Positions 24,616 through 34,267 of a DNA stretch of 64,000 nucleotides are shown here, piece by piece. Source of the DNA: Gallaecimonas mangrovi (GTDB lineage: Bacteria > Pseudomonadota > Gammaproteobacteria > Enterobacterales > Gallaecimonadaceae); assembly GCF_003367375.1 (NCBI RefSeq), contig NZ_CP031416.1, forward strand, positions 2,425,501-2,489,500. Reading direction: 5' to 3'. Numbering within the stretch: position 1 is the stretch's first letter; every line of letters starts with the position of its first letter. The translations under genes and the position numbers were made by a program. The notes under the pieces are model-generated. The model had not been told where the DNA came from, did no database searches, and saw only the letters and a list, made by a program, of their open reading frames with translations.

Positions 24616-25493
24616 ATGAACAACGCGTTATTGGCAGACTCACTGCCGCTGATCCCAACACCACTGCAACCGCTCGCCAGCGCTTGGCTAAAACAGCAGC
24701 CCTTTATTGCCCAACTTAGCCCAGAGCAAGTCAGGCACTGGTGCGCCCTAAGTGGCCTTGCACCTGACCAGCTCATGCTCGCGTTGCTGCCTTTGGCGCG
24801 CTGCTTTGCGAATGCCCCCATTTCTCACTTTTTTGTCGGCGCCATTGTCGAGGGCAGCAGCGGTATTTGGTATCTAGGAGCCAATCAAGAGTACGCACCG
24901 GCGCCACTGGGTATGACCATTCATGCCGAACAGTGCGCCATTACCCACGCTCGCCAGAGCGGCGAAACCAAACTGACCAGCCTTGCGGTCAATTACAGCC
25001 CTTGTGGCCATTGCCGCCAGTTTATGAGTGAGCTGTCTGAAGATTTGAGCCTGCGGGTATTATTGCCCGGCAAGCCGGTAAAGACCTTGGCCGACTATTT
25101 ACCGGAAGCCTTTGGCCCGTGGGACTTGGCAGTAAAAGAACGGCCCTTAGCCATTGAAGATAAACATTTTAATGCGCCTGAAAGCGAAGCCTTGGTAACA
25201 GCTGCGGTGCATGCAGCCAGTATCAGCCATGCCCCCTATACCCAAACCTTTGCGGGGGTAGCCATGCGTGTGGGCGATGCAATCGTTACCGGCAGTTACA
25301 TCGAAAATGCCGCCTACAACCCAAGCCTGCCCCCTTGCAAGCGGCGCTCATTATGTTAGCCGTCAAAGGCTTACCCCTAACCGCTCAGCAGATTGTGGTT
25401 GCACAAAAAAAGGGGCGGGTTGATTTAAGCTCGGGGGTTATTGAGCTCGCCAACGCCTTGGCGCTACCGGTTCCCAAGCTGGTGGAACTGTAA
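24616..25493 (+). pseudogene. cdd: Cytidine deaminase, frameshifted near the C-terminus
   Basis: The open frame from 24616 gives 247 residues and stops at 25359. It matches the long E. coli-type Cdd: zinc site TIHAEQCAITHA and NYSPCGHCRQFMSE, then ADYLPEAFGPWDL and the degenerate second domain (YTQTFAGVAMRVGDAIVTGS, ENAAYNPSLPP). After a run of five C (25330-25334) the frame is lost. The expected continuation LQAALIMLAVKGLPLTAQ is readable one frame over and ends in TAA at 25491-25493. Adding one base restores a protein of about 292 residues, the normal length. Either a real recent mutation or a homopolymer sequencing error. Confidence 0.88.
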
Positions 25494-25582
25494 ACCTAAG
25501 CCGATTGACACTGAAAAAGCATTGTTGATGCCTTGCCAGTTTTGGCATCCTTGGGCCATTACGTTTTGTTAACTGATGGCCC

Positions 25583-26623
25583 ATGTCCTTACCTTTTGTG
25601 ATTAAAGCCGGTACCACCGCCCGCGCCAAACTGCTCAAAGACGGCTTCTTGCCTGAGCTGTTTTCCGCCATGCTGGGCGCCTCAGGTGGCCCCAAATGGT
25701 TTGTGTTATCAGGGCTTGACCAATGGCTCGCCGCTGACTTTTTACCCCAAACGGCCCCGCTTAAACTGTTAGGCAGCTCGGTTGGAGGCTGGCGCATGGC
25801 CGCCCATGCCACCGCCAACCCCGTGGCCGCAATAACCCGCTTTCGCGATTTTTATCACCACCTAAGCTATGCCGACGGTGCCACGCCTAAGCATATTTCA
25901 GATTCATCCCGGGCCATGGTTAAAACCCTTTTGGCAGAAAATGGCGCCAAACACATTCTGCAAAGCCGTCATCAACTGCATTTAGTCACGGCAGGCTGCC
26001 GTGGCCTGTTACAAAGTGAACGCAAGGCGCCGCAAATGCTTGGCCTTGGTGTGGCAGCCCTTGGCAATATGCTCAGTCGCAAGAGTCTGGGGGCATTTTT
26101 TAGCCGCAGTATTTTTCATACCGGCCAGTATCAACCCTGGCTTGGCACCCATGACTTACCGACCGAGATGGTAAGCTTGACCGAGCAAAACTTGCCCCAA
26201 GCCCTGGAAGCCACCGGTGCCATTCCTTTGGTACTGGAAGGGGTTAGCGTTGAAGGCAGTCGCTACCCTTTGCACCGCGACGGCGGCATTATCGATTACC
26301 ACTTTGATTTACCTATTAACACTGATGGCCTGGTGCTGTACCCGCATTTTTACGATAAGGCCATTCCCGGCTGGTTTGATAAAAGCCTTAAGTGGCGTAA
26401 GGCCAGCGCCGCCCACTACGACAAGGTGGTGATGATAGCGCCATCCCCCTCGTTGGTTGCCGGTTTGCCATACCAAAAATTAAGCGATCGCAAAGACTTC
26501 GAGAACTTTGACGACAAAACCCGTATCCAATATTGGCAACAGGTAATTGATGCAGGAAACCATTTAGCTGAAAGCTTTGCGTCAGCCGTCAAAAACGGCC
26601 AATGGCAACAAGCACTGCTGTAA
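25583..26623 (+). CDS. Patatin-like phospholipase family protein
   Basis: 346 residues. The oxyanion segment GASGGPKW (residues about 32-39), the nucleophile elbow GSSVGGW (Ser near residue 65) and the catalytic Asp in DGGIIDYHFDLP near residue 232 match the patatin Ser-Asp dyad. No signal peptide or membrane segment, so probably cytoplasmic. It differs from the RssA-like patatin at 47334. Substrate unknown; a lipid acyl hydrolase by family. The start at 25583 lacks a clear ribosome site. Confidence 0.8.
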   Translation: MSLPFVIKAGTTARAKLLKDGFLPELFSAMLGASGGPKWFVLSGLDQWLAADFLPQTAPLKLLGSSVGGWRMAAHATANPVAAITRFRDFYHHLSYADGATPKHISDSSRAMVKTLLAENGAKHILQSRHQLHLVTAGCRGLLQSERKAPQMLGLGVAALGNMLSRKSLGAFFSRSIFHTGQYQPWLGTHDLPTEMVSLTEQNLPQALEATGAIPLVLEGVSVEGSRYPLHRDGGIIDYHFDLPINTDGLVLYPHFYDKAIPGWFDKSLKWRKASAAHYDKVVMIAPSPSLVAGLPYQKLSDRKDFENFDDKTRIQYWQQVIDAGNHLAESFASAVKNGQWQQALL

Positions 26624-26684
26624 AGCTGTGGTATTCTCTCGCGCCATAATAATGATTCGACCCTACATAGGAGCTCAGTGAAGG

Positions 26685-27437
26685 ATGCGACGTCCACTGG
26701 TTATGGGAAACTGGAAGCTTAACGGCAGTAAAGCGTCCGTTGAAAAGCTACTGGCCGAGCTCAACGCCGCCACCCAAGGTATCAACACCGTTGATATCGC
26801 TGTCTGCCCACCCGCCCTTTATATCGGCCAAGCCGAACAGCTGTTAGCCAACAGCGCCATTGCCCTTGGCGCCCAAAATATCGACGTCAATCGCCAAGGT
26901 GCTTTTACCGGTGAACTGGCCGCCGACATGCTCACCGAATTTAGTGTGAAGTATGTGTTGGTTGGCCACTCCGAACGCCGCGCTATGCACCATGAAAACG
27001 ACGATGTGGTAGCCAGAAAATTTGAAGCCGTTAAAGAAGCCGGCTTAGTGCCTGTGCTTTGTGTTGGGGAAACCCAAACCGAGCGCCACAACGGTGAAAC
27101 CAAAGATGTGATAGGCCACCAATTACATGCTGTTATCAAGCGCTGTGGCCGTAATAGCTTCGATAACGCCGTGGTTGCCTACGAGCCGGTATGGGCTATT
27201 GGTTCTGGCCAAGCCGCCAGCCCGGTTGACGCGCAAAAAGTACACGAATTTATTCGCGCGCAAGTCGCGGCGCAAAGTAAAGACAGCGCCGCCGCACTGC
27301 CTATTTTATATGGCGGCTCGGTAAAGGCCGCCAATGCCAAGGCGCTTTTTAGCATGGACGATGTTGACGGGGCCTTGGTCGGCGGCGCCTCGCTCGATGC
27401 TGACGAGTTCACCAACATCATTAAAGCCGCTTGTTAA
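26685..27437 (+). CDS. tpiA: Triose-phosphate isomerase
   Basis: 250 residues. The start MRRPLVMGNWKLNGS contains the substrate-binding Asn and Lys. The catalytic His is in VGHSERR near residue 93 and the catalytic Glu in AYEPVWAIGSGQ near residue 165, with loop 6 present. LYGGSVKAANA and ALVGGASLDADEF complete the phosphate site. Interconverts DHAP and glyceraldehyde 3-phosphate in glycolysis. Flanked by a terminator downstream and apparently monocistronic. Confidence 0.97.
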   Translation: MRRPLVMGNWKLNGSKASVEKLLAELNAATQGINTVDIAVCPPALYIGQAEQLLANSAIALGAQNIDVNRQGAFTGELAADMLTEFSVKYVLVGHSERRAMHHENDDVVARKFEAVKEAGLVPVLCVGETQTERHNGETKDVIGHQLHAVIKRCGRNSFDNAVVAYEPVWAIGSGQAASPVDAQKVHEFIRAQVAAQSKDSAAALPILYGGSVKAANAKALFSMDDVDGALVGGASLDADEFTNIIKAAC

Positions 27438-27464
27438 AAAAACCGCCCAAGGGCGGTTTTTTTA
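27436..27464 (+). terminator. Terminator of tpiA
   Basis: AAAAAAACCGCCC / AA / GGGCGGTTTTTTT directly after the stop. Confidence 0.85.
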
Positions 27465-27557
27465 ACCACAAATCTTGCCTCTCAATGCGCTGCTGTCTAG
27501 TATCCCCTGGCTTTTGACTTCACTACACCTCACTAAAAAATAACAAAGGAACACAGC

Positions 27558-28490
27558 ATGGCTTCCATTCCCCATATCGACATGAGTCGTTATGACCAGG
27601 ACTTTGATGCCTTTGTCCAAGATATCGGTAACGGCTACGCCTCTTTCGGCTTTGTGGCATTAACCGACCATGGCATTAGCGATGACATCATCCACGGTGC
27701 CCTGGACATTAGCCGCGAACTTTTTGCCCTGCCAGCAGAAACAAAAAACAAATATCACCTGGCAGGTAAAGGTGGCGCCCGAGGCTACACCCCCTTTGGC
27801 ACCGAAATCGCCAAAGACGCCAAACATGTCGACTTAAAAGAGTTTTGGCACGTTGGCCGAGAACTGAAAGGCACATCGCCACATGCGCAGTTACTGCCGA
27901 ATATTTGGCCAGAAGAAGTACCCGCCTTTAAACCGCGTATGCTGGCGTTATATGAAGCGCTAGATACGCTAGGTAACAAGGTATTGGATGCACTGGCCGT
28001 GTATTTAAAACAGCCACGTGATTTTTTCCGCGACAAGGTTAACTTGGGTAATTCTATTCTTCGGCCCCTGCATTACCCACCTATCGTCGATGAAGGTACA
28101 CCGTCGGTGCGGGCAGCAGCGCACGAAGATATTAACGTGCTGACCTTGCTGGTAGGCTCTCGCGAGCCAGGCTTGGAAGTGCTAGCCAAAGATGGCAGCT
28201 GGATAGAAGTCTCCATTATTGAAGGCGCCATTATTTGTAACATCGGTGATATGCTGCAGCGCATGACCAACGGCGTGCTGCCATCAACGACCCACCGTGT
28301 GGTGAACCCGCCGCTGCCTTATTCGGCCAGTTCTCGCTACTCCATTCCCTTCTTCCTGCATTTCAATTCCGATGTACTGATAGATGCACTGGATAGTTGT
28401 GTTAGCGACAGCAATCCCAAAAAGGAAGCAGCCATCACTGCCGATGACTACCTAATGCAACGGCTTAGAGAGATAGGCCTGATTAAATGA
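27558..28490 (+). CDS. 2-oxoglutarate/Fe(II)-dependent dioxygenase of the isopenicillin N synthase family
   Basis: 310 residues. The N-terminal DIOX_N part contains FGFVALTDHGI near residue 35. The iron ligands are His and Asp in AAHEDINVLTLLV (near residue 193) and His in STTHRVVNPP (near residue 250). The 2-oxoglutarate-binding Arg is in SRYSIPFFLH. Family members oxidise amino acids, gibberellins or other small molecules; bacterial relatives are largely uncharacterised. AAAGGA precedes the ATG. Monocistronic between two terminators. Confidence 0.87.
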   Translation: MASIPHIDMSRYDQDFDAFVQDIGNGYASFGFVALTDHGISDDIIHGALDISRELFALPAETKNKYHLAGKGGARGYTPFGTEIAKDAKHVDLKEFWHVGRELKGTSPHAQLLPNIWPEEVPAFKPRMLALYEALDTLGNKVLDALAVYLKQPRDFFRDKVNLGNSILRPLHYPPIVDEGTPSVRAAAHEDINVLTLLVGSREPGLEVLAKDGSWIEVSIIEGAIICNIGDMLQRMTNGVLPSTTHRVVNPPLPYSASSRYSIPFFLHFNSDVLIDALDSCVSDSNPKKEAAITADDYLMQRLREIGLIK

Positions 28491-28516
28491 AAAAAGGCGC
28501 CCAGAGCGCCTTTTTT
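28490..28516 (+). terminator. Terminator after the dioxygenase gene
   Basis: AAAAAAGGCGC / CCAGA / GCGCCTTTTTT. Confidence 0.8.
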
Positions 28517-28902
28517 ATTTTTGATTGCAAAAAATGCACCTCGGCATTGTGTTTTTCCATTTTTAATCTGCCCACAAAGCGCTTACAGATGTAGACCCAC
28601 AATTTTCTGTTTAAAAAAACACCGGCAACGACCAACACCAAGTTAGTTAAGGTATTGCTGAATCTAAAAAACATAGAAAAACAAATTAGAAGCTGAATGG
28701 AATGGCAAATTTCACCGGTTTAAAGCCGTAAAACTAATAACGCCATTAGGCTGCGGTTAACCCTATTTCAGAATCTAAGAAACCGCTTAATGACGCTTAA
28801 ACCCCTGCCCTGTCTACGTTGTCGCAATCTTAATTTATTGCCTACACTTTTTATCGCAGCCTGTTTTGGGTTGCCTTAAATACCTTTTTGCAGGGAGAGA
28901 TT
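28517..28902. other. 386-base AT-rich intergenic region upstream of the OmpA-family gene
   Basis: No convincing gene; the minus-strand open frame here starts and ends in AT-rich sequence and runs into the terminator. A candidate promoter is TTGTCG (28819-28824), 18 bases, TACACT (28843-28848), about 55 bases before the OmpA-family start. Otherwise nothing recognised. Confidence 0.5.
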
Positions 28903-29970
28903 ATGAAAAAGGTTAGCGCTTTTCGCTTATCTGCTGCTGCCACTTTAATGGTAATTGCTTTTGGTTCTCAGGCTGCTGATGTATCAAAAGATGACTTGTC
29001 AGGTCGCTTTTATCTGGGTGGCTATTTGGGTGCTATGGATCTTGATCAAGATCGCATGGTAGAAAAAGGTTCGGATACTTTTAAACCTGATACCGGATTT
29101 AAAAGCTTTACCCCTGGTCTCGAGTTTGGTTACCGGATCAACCCTATCTGGGAAGTCAGAGGTTATTATGACTACCTTCAGGCCGATTTGAAAAACCATA
29201 GCCCGTCTGGCTATGGCGATTCTTACGGTGCCGATGTGCTCTTTAATATCACCGATCATTTTTACACCGGTCTGGGTATTAATCGCACCAAGGTTGAACA
29301 ACTGGAAGACACCTTTGGCCGCTTAACCATTGGTTACCGTACCTTCTTGACTGAGCACACCGCCTTTCGTGCCGAAGTGGCGGCTCAGCAGAATGACAGT
29401 AACTTTACCGATTACGTAGCCAATGTCGGTTTCCAATACTTCTTCGGTTCGGCCCCCCACGATGAGCCAGCTCCGCCGCCGCCAGCTCCAGCGCCCGTCG
29501 TTGACTCAGACGGTGACGGCGTACCCGACAACCAAGATGCCTGCCCCGGTACGCCCGCTAACTACCAAGTAGATGAGCGCGGCTGTACCAAGTACGAAAC
29601 ACAAACGGTGACCGAGAAACTGCTGGTTAACTTTGGTATTAACTCCGATAAAGTTAAACCAGAGTACTACCCGGAAATAGAGAAAGTAGCCAAGTTCATG
29701 AAGGACTTCCCGCAGCTGGACGTCGTGATTGAAGGCCATACCGATGATACCGGTGCTGCCAGCTATAACTTGAAGCTGTCTGAGCGCCGCGCTAAATCCG
29801 TGGGCGATGTCTTAGCTTCACAATTTGGCATCGACAAGTCACGTATCAAAACCGTAGGCTATGGTGAAAGCCAACCGGCAGTTGAAGGCACCAGTAAGGA
29901 AGCCCGCGCTGCCAACCGTCGCATTGAAGCCAAGTTGTCAGCAACCAAACAGGTTCCTGATACGAAATAA
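28903..29970 (+). CDS. OmpA-family outer membrane protein
   Basis: 355 residues from the ATG at 28903 with GGGAGAGA upstream. Signal peptide of about 25 residues ending FGSQA-AD. Residues 30-190 form an eight-strand beta-barrel-like domain (GRFYLGGYLGAMDLD, VGFQYFFGS). A Pro-rich hinge follows, then a TSP3-type calcium motif DSDGDGVPDNQDACPGTP. Residues about 225-350 are the peptidoglycan-binding OmpA domain (IEGHTDDTGAASYNLKLSERRA, read as IEGHTDDTGA and YNLKLSERRA). Codon choice is cleaner than in neighbours, suggesting high expression. Likely tethers outer membrane to peptidoglycan. Confidence 0.92.
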   Translation: MKKVSAFRLSAAATLMVIAFGSQAADVSKDDLSGRFYLGGYLGAMDLDQDRMVEKGSDTFKPDTGFKSFTPGLEFGYRINPIWEVRGYYDYLQADLKNHSPSGYGDSYGADVLFNITDHFYTGLGINRTKVEQLEDTFGRLTIGYRTFLTEHTAFRAEVAAQQNDSNFTDYVANVGFQYFFGSAPHDEPAPPPPAPAPVVDSDGDGVPDNQDACPGTPANYQVDERGCTKYETQTVTEKLLVNFGINSDKVKPEYYPEIEKVAKFMKDFPQLDVVIEGHTDDTGAASYNLKLSERRAKSVGDVLASQFGIDKSRIKTVGYGESQPAVEGTSKEARAANRRIEAKLSATKQVPDTK

Positions 29971-29988
29971 CCGGCTTTAGTACGATCA

Positions 29989-30014
29989 GGGGAGCCGCTG
30001 GCTCCCCTTTTTTT
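29989..30014 (+). terminator. Terminator of the OmpA-family gene
   Basis: GGGGAGCC / GCT / GGCTCCCC followed by T7. Confidence 0.85.
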
Positions 30015-30027
30015 ATAGGAAAAAAGT

Positions 30028-30654
30028 ATGTTTAAACCGTTGCGCTGGTTGCTGCAGGGCTTTTTAATCACAGCACCCGTGCTATTGACCATTTACGTGG
30101 TTTGGGCGCTGTATCGCTACTTTTACAACCGCCTGTTTGAACCCATTGCCGAAATATTGCACGGCCTTACCGGCGCCACATTGCCGCAATGGCTTATCGC
30201 GCCAATAGGCTTAGTACTGACGCTGGTGTTCATCATGCTTATCGGCATGCTGGCAGGTAACATTATTGGTCGGCAAGTCTTTAGCCTGATTGATAAAATC
30301 ATGGAGCGCCTTCCCCTAGTAAAGGTACTTTACGGTGCCATTAAAGACTTATTAGGGGCGATAACCGGTCAGGACAAGCGTTTTAACAAACCGGTGCTGG
30401 TTAAGCTCAACAGTGAAATAGAGGTAATAGGCTTTGTTACCCGCGACAGCCTTGAAGAGCTGGGGCTCGAAAATAAGGTCGCCGTCTACTTGCCACAGTC
30501 TTTTAATTTTGCCGGCAATCTGGTGTTAGTTGATAAAGACAAAGTCACGCCATTGGCAATGTCTGCCGCTGAAGTATTGCCATTGGTGGTAGCAGGCGGG
30601 GTATCTAAACCCCATGATGGTAGCAGAAAAGCGAATAAAGCCTCAGGCGGTTAA
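30028..30654 (+). CDS. DUF502 family membrane protein
   Basis: 208 residues. Two hydrophobic segments (about 8-30 and 58-82) precede the family motif LPLVKVLYGAIKDLLGAITG near residue 92, and a soluble domain with IGFVTRDSLEELG and AVYLPQSFNFAGNLVLVD follows. Function unknown. The gene lies just after the OmpA-family terminator and overlaps the convergent gene by 12 bases. Confidence 0.85.
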   Translation: MFKPLRWLLQGFLITAPVLLTIYVVWALYRYFYNRLFEPIAEILHGLTGATLPQWLIAPIGLVLTLVFIMLIGMLAGNIIGRQVFSLIDKIMERLPLVKVLYGAIKDLLGAITGQDKRFNKPVLVKLNSEIEVIGFVTRDSLEELGLENKVAVYLPQSFNFAGNLVLVDKDKVTPLAMSAAEVLPLVVAGGVSKPHDGSRKANKASGG

Positions 30655-31155
30655 ATCTAGCCCCAAACTGGCTTTCGGCGTGGATAGTGCTTGGTAGTTG
30701 TTAAGGTTACCTTGCGCTTCTTGTTGTTGCTGCGAAGCGATGGCAGCTCGGGCTTCACTGATCATCTGTTGGGCCTGGGCGGCCACTTGCCGGTCTTGGC
30801 TTGAAGGTTCTGCCGGCGCCAAAGCCGCTTTAAGAATGGTTTGTGCTTTTTCTAACGTCGCTTGTGGGTCTCCACTGACCTTGGACGTATCAATACTCAC
30901 CTCACCGCCAACAGCGTAACGGTTACCGTCGGCACCGCGTTGGTAGTCAAGGCTCATGCCCTGGGCCAGATGCCCTGCCGCATTTTGATGCGCCTGCTCG
31001 TGGGCTCTTACTTCCTGATCCAAAGAGCGTAATTTAGCCAAAGCCTGTAATTGTTCAGCGTCAAGCTCACCTGCAGAGGTAACCTGCAAAGGGTTAGTAC
31101 TCTGGGTTGGGGTGCTTGATGTTGGCGTAAATGATGTCTGCACTTGGCACTGCAT
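30643..31155 (-). CDS. SprA-related / CJM1_0395-type putative metalloprotease
   Basis: 170 residues. A low-complexity Thr/Ser/Pro/Gln N-terminus is followed by [20 protein letters not shown], with the HExxH-like HEQAH zinc motif near residue 53. [18 protein letters not shown] comes next and an Ala/Gln-rich helix ends the protein. The core matches the bacterial SprA-related family of putative metalloproteases. No signal peptide is obvious. Whether it is an active protease is not known. Confidence 0.78.
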   Translation of the reverse strand: MQCQVQTSFTPTSSTPTQSTNPLQVTSAGELDAEQLQALAKLRSLDQEVRAHEQAHQNAAGHLAQGMSLDYQRGADGNRYAVGGEVSIDTSKVSGDPQATLEKAQTILKAALAPAEPSSQDRQVAAQAQQMISEARAAIASQQQQEAQGNLNNYQALSTPKASLGLDLTA

Positions 31156-31248
31156 CTTTTAACAAAGGCTTCACATAAAGATAATCGCCCTTGCACCCCC
31201 TCGCCACTAGTGTTACCTCTTTTGTGTGCCGGAACGAAGGAGTGCAGT

Positions 31249-31857
31249 TTGTCCAGCCATCTATTTGCCCAATTAGCGAGGTTGCGGCTCATTCGCCGCT
31301 GGCCATTAATGTATAACGTCCAATCCGAAAATGTGGCAGAGCACAGTCTGCAAGTGGCGATGGTTGCCCATGCCTTAGCCCTCATAAAAAACCACTGCTT
31401 TGATGGCAAAGTTGACCCAAATCGCGTTGCTACTCTAGCGCTTTTTCACGACGCCTCAGAAGTGCTGACCGGCGACTTACCGACGCCGGTGAAGTACTAC
31501 AATCCGGCCATTGCCGATGAATACAAGAAAATTGAAGCTGTTGCAGAAGAACGCTTAGTGAATATGGCGCCAGAAGCGCTAAGAGCGGCTTACCAACAAC
31601 TCTTTATGGTGGGGCAAGATGAGCAAGAGCTGCACAGTATCGTCAAAGATGCTGACACCTTGTGTGCGTATCTCAAGTGTCTGCAAGAGCTCAATATGGG
31701 CAACCACGAATTTACACAGGCCAAAAGTCGCCTCGAGGCCATGATCAATAAACGCATGAACCCATCTGTGCGCTATTTCCTTGAAGAATTCGTACCCAGT
31801 TTTTCGCTTTCCCTGGATGACATTGCCGATGACCCTGAGCACCACCTGGTTAAATAG
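31249..31857 (+). CDS. yfbR: 5'-deoxynucleotidase YfbR
   Basis: 202 residues from a TTG start at 31249, chosen because AAGGAG lies six bases upstream and the protein then starts, as E. coli YfbR does, just before [13 protein letters not shown]. The ATG of the longer frame lacks support. HD-domain metal ligands are in [14 protein letters not shown] and [20 protein letters not shown]. YfbR removes phosphate from deoxynucleoside 5'-monophosphates. The end overlaps the dGTPase gene by about 29 bases. Confidence 0.9.
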   Translation: MSSHLFAQLARLRLIRRWPLMYNVQSENVAEHSLQVAMVAHALALIKNHCFDGKVDPNRVATLALFHDASEVLTGDLPTPVKYYNPAIADEYKKIEAVAEERLVNMAPEALRAAYQQLFMVGQDEQELHSIVKDADTLCAYLKCLQELNMGNHEFTQAKSRLEAMINKRMNPSVRYFLEEFVPSFSLSLDDIADDPEHHLVK

Positions 31858-33142
31858 AGCAAGTGACAACCCAAACCAGCGCCCGAATGACCAACGCAGC
31901 CCCTTTCAGCGGGATAAAGCCAGGGTGTTACATTCGGCAGCGTTTCGCCGCTTACAGGCAAAAACCCAAGTGCTGGGAGTAGGCCAGAGCGACTTTTACC
32001 GTACTCGCCTCACCCATTCTTTGGAGGCGGCACAAATCGGCACCGGTATTCTTGCCCAGCTCAAACAAAAGTTTCCCGCCCAGCAAGACATCTTTGCCGA
32101 GGATGCGTTAATTGAAGCGCTGTGTTTAGCACACGACATTGGCCATCCGCCCTTTGGGCACGGCGGTGAGGTGGCGCTTAATTTTATGATGCGCGATGCC
32201 GGCGGTTTTGAAGGCAACGGCCAAACGCTGCGTATTCTTGCCAAACTCGAACCTTACACCGAAGGCAACGGCATGGACCTGTGCCGCCGTAGTCTCTTGG
32301 GCGTGCTCAAATACCCGGTAAAACAAAGCCAGGTGCGCGGCCCGCTGCCGTTAGTGCCTGCCAACCCAAGGCAGCTAAAAGTAAGCGACTGGTACCCCGC
32401 CAAGGCCATTTACGACGAAGATAGCGACACCCTCGATTGGGTACTGGCACCACTTTGCCAGGAAGACCAAGCGCAATTCACCCGCTTTGCAGCCCTCACG
32501 CCACACGGCAAAGCCCTTTTTAAATCTTTAGATTGTTCAATCATGGAGCTGGGTGATGACATCGCTTATGCCATCCATGACATGGAAGATGCCATTGTCA
32601 TGGGGTTGGTGGGTCGCGATGCTTGGCAGCAAGATGTGGCTTCCCCGTTAGCTGCCTTAGATGTGCCCAATTTCGGTAGTGATCTCAACGTATTAGCGGA
32701 TGACCTTTTTTCCGGTCAACACCACCTTCGTAAAAAAGCCATTGGGGCCATGGTAAATGGCCTTATCACCGCCACAACCTTGGTCGATATACCCGGTTTT
32801 AGCCAACCGCTGCTGGCTTTTAATGCAGGCCTGCCAGAGCACTACCATCTGGCTTTAAAGATATTTAAAGATTTCGTTTATAACCGCGTGGTCACCAAGC
32901 CAGAACTGCAACTGTTGGAATACAAGGGCCAACAAATGGTGATGGCACTGTTTGAAGCGTTGGCATCCGATCCCGCGCGTTTGCTGCCAGAAAATACCCG
33001 GCGGCGCTGGCAAGCGGCAGGCCAAAGCCCCAGAGTCATCGCCGACTATATTGCTGGCATGACCGATGAATACGCTGGCAGGCTCTACGGCACCTTGTTT
33101 TTGCCAAAAGTCGGCACTGTCTTTGAGCGCCAGCCCCATTAA
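31829..33142 (+). CDS. dgt: dGTPase-like HD-domain deoxynucleotide triphosphohydrolase
   Basis: 437 residues if translation begins at the ATG at 31829; in-frame ATGs at 31781 and 31817 are alternatives and no ribosome site decides. Motifs: [31 protein letters not shown] (first His), [17 protein letters not shown] (HD pair), [19 protein letters not shown]. Such enzymes release triphosphate from dNTPs. Translational overlap with yfbR joins two dNTP/dNMP-degrading enzymes. A dGTPase of a related family from Shewanella has been described as an antiphage factor; whether this one acts that way is unknown. Confidence 0.9.
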   Translation: MTLSTTWLNRASDNPNQRPNDQRSPFQRDKARVLHSAAFRRLQAKTQVLGVGQSDFYRTRLTHSLEAAQIGTGILAQLKQKFPAQQDIFAEDALIEALCLAHDIGHPPFGHGGEVALNFMMRDAGGFEGNGQTLRILAKLEPYTEGNGMDLCRRSLLGVLKYPVKQSQVRGPLPLVPANPRQLKVSDWYPAKAIYDEDSDTLDWVLAPLCQEDQAQFTRFAALTPHGKALFKSLDCSIMELGDDIAYAIHDMEDAIVMGLVGRDAWQQDVASPLAALDVPNFGSDLNVLADDLFSGQHHLRKKAIGAMVNGLITATTLVDIPGFSQPLLAFNAGLPEHYHLALKIFKDFVYNRVVTKPELQLLEYKGQQMVMALFEALASDPARLLPENTRRRWQAAGQSPRVIADYIAGMTDEYAGRLYGTLFLPKVGTVFERQPH

Positions 33143-33166
33143 AAAAGCGCCCCTAGGGGCGCTTTT
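33141..33166. terminator. Terminator between dgt and the small lipoprotein gene, bidirectional
   Basis: AAAAAAGCGCCCC / TA / GGGGCGCTTTT. Confidence 0.8.
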
Positions 33167-33320
33167 AGCAATTTCCTTTTTTGGCTTGTCCCGGTGGGCA
33201 ATGGCCGCCTTGAGCCCCCACTTCCACTTGCGGCGCCTTTACCCGCACCTCAGGCCCTCTGAGTACACAACCACTGACCAGCGTCAGGGTGGTTAAAACC
33301 AATAGCAAGCGTACCAGCAT
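33165..33320 (-). CDS. Small lipoprotein, 51 residues
   Basis: The frame MLVRLLLVLTTLTLVSGC gives a short signal with lipobox LVSGC at residue 18. A Val/Pro-rich linker and a C-terminal HCPPGQAKKGNC follow, with two further cysteines. GAGGAGAC lies just upstream of the ATG. After processing the mature lipoprotein would have only 34 residues. Function unknown. Confidence 0.8.
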   Translation of the reverse strand: MLVRLLLVLTTLTLVSGCVLRGPEVRVKAPQVEVGAQGGHCPPGQAKKGNC

Positions 33321-33378
33321 GGGGTCTCCTCATTATCTACTTGTTAGTAAATTGTAGGAGATGTACTTCAACTTACCC

Positions 33379-34020
33379 TTAACTGCCAAGGATAGGGAAT
33401 AATCCCTTAACGCCTTTGGCCATGAATTCCACCGCCAGCGCCATCATAATCAGGCCCATTACCCGGGTGATAAGGTTGATACCGGTAGTCCCCAGCCAGC
33501 GAGCCAGCACCGGCGCGCACAGAAATACCCCCCAGGTCACCAAGCCCAGTAAACCAATGGCAATGCCTAAGGCGCTTTTATCAACCAGTGAGTGATGCGC
33601 CTGGGTGAAAACAATCACAGTGGTAATGGCCGCAGGGCCTGCAATCAGTGGCAGCGCTAATGGCACCAACGTCACCGAGTCCATGTGCGCCGCTTCCCGG
33701 CCTTCTTCGGTGGTGCGGCGGGTTTCGCCTAATTTACCTTGCAACATCGACAGCGCCGTAAAGCTCAGTAGCACGCCGCCGGCAACCTGGAATGAAGACA
33801 CGGAAATAGAAAAGAAATCCAACAAGCCTTCACCTAGCAGCAGTACCACCCATAAAATAATCGCCGAGGCTAACGATGCCATCATTGCAGTGCGGCGCCG
33901 TTCAGCAATTTGCTGATCAGAGGTCAGCCCGATAAAAACCGGCAGCAACCCAAAAGGGTTGATAATGGCCAGCATGGCCACAAAAAACTGGGTATAAATG
34001 CTGTAGTCCACCGCCGGCAC
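33379..34020 (-). CDS. MarC family integral membrane protein
   Basis: 213 residues with about six membrane segments. Signature regions are FVAMLAIINPFGLLPVFIGL at the N-terminus and VTLVPLALPLIAGPAAITTV near residue 115. GLIMMALAVEFMAKGVKGLF lies at the end. MarC proteins are conserved inner-membrane proteins once linked to multiple antibiotic resistance, but their substrate is not established. Apparently monocistronic. Confidence 0.9.
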   Translation of the reverse strand: MPAVDYSIYTQFFVAMLAIINPFGLLPVFIGLTSDQQIAERRRTAMMASLASAIILWVVLLLGEGLLDFFSISVSSFQVAGGVLLSFTALSMLQGKLGETRRTTEEGREAAHMDSVTLVPLALPLIAGPAAITTVIVFTQAHHSLVDKSALGIAIGLLGLVTWGVFLCAPVLARWLGTTGINLITRVMGLIMMALAVEFMAKGVKGLFPILGS

Positions 34021-34267
34021 CTCCTCTTATACGACCTTTAGTGGCGCAGAGTCTAAACACTGTATTCGCTGGCGACTAACGAGATATTTTGGCCCGCCAG
34101 CATTAGATTTTTTTATCTAATAACCGCAGCCACAACCACAGCCGATTGCGCTAAAGTACCGCCGATGGTTGCCTAGTGAATTGCCCGGCAGTTTTACTTA
34201 TTAAAACAACGAGTTCACTAATAACGCAGCGCCATTTCAGGGGCTGTTTATAGAAAGGAAAAAACGC

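Noticed and set aside
28483-28674. Minus-strand 63-codon frame after the dioxygenase
   Set aside because: It lies in AT-rich sequence, ends in the terminator and has no family resemblance or ribosome site.
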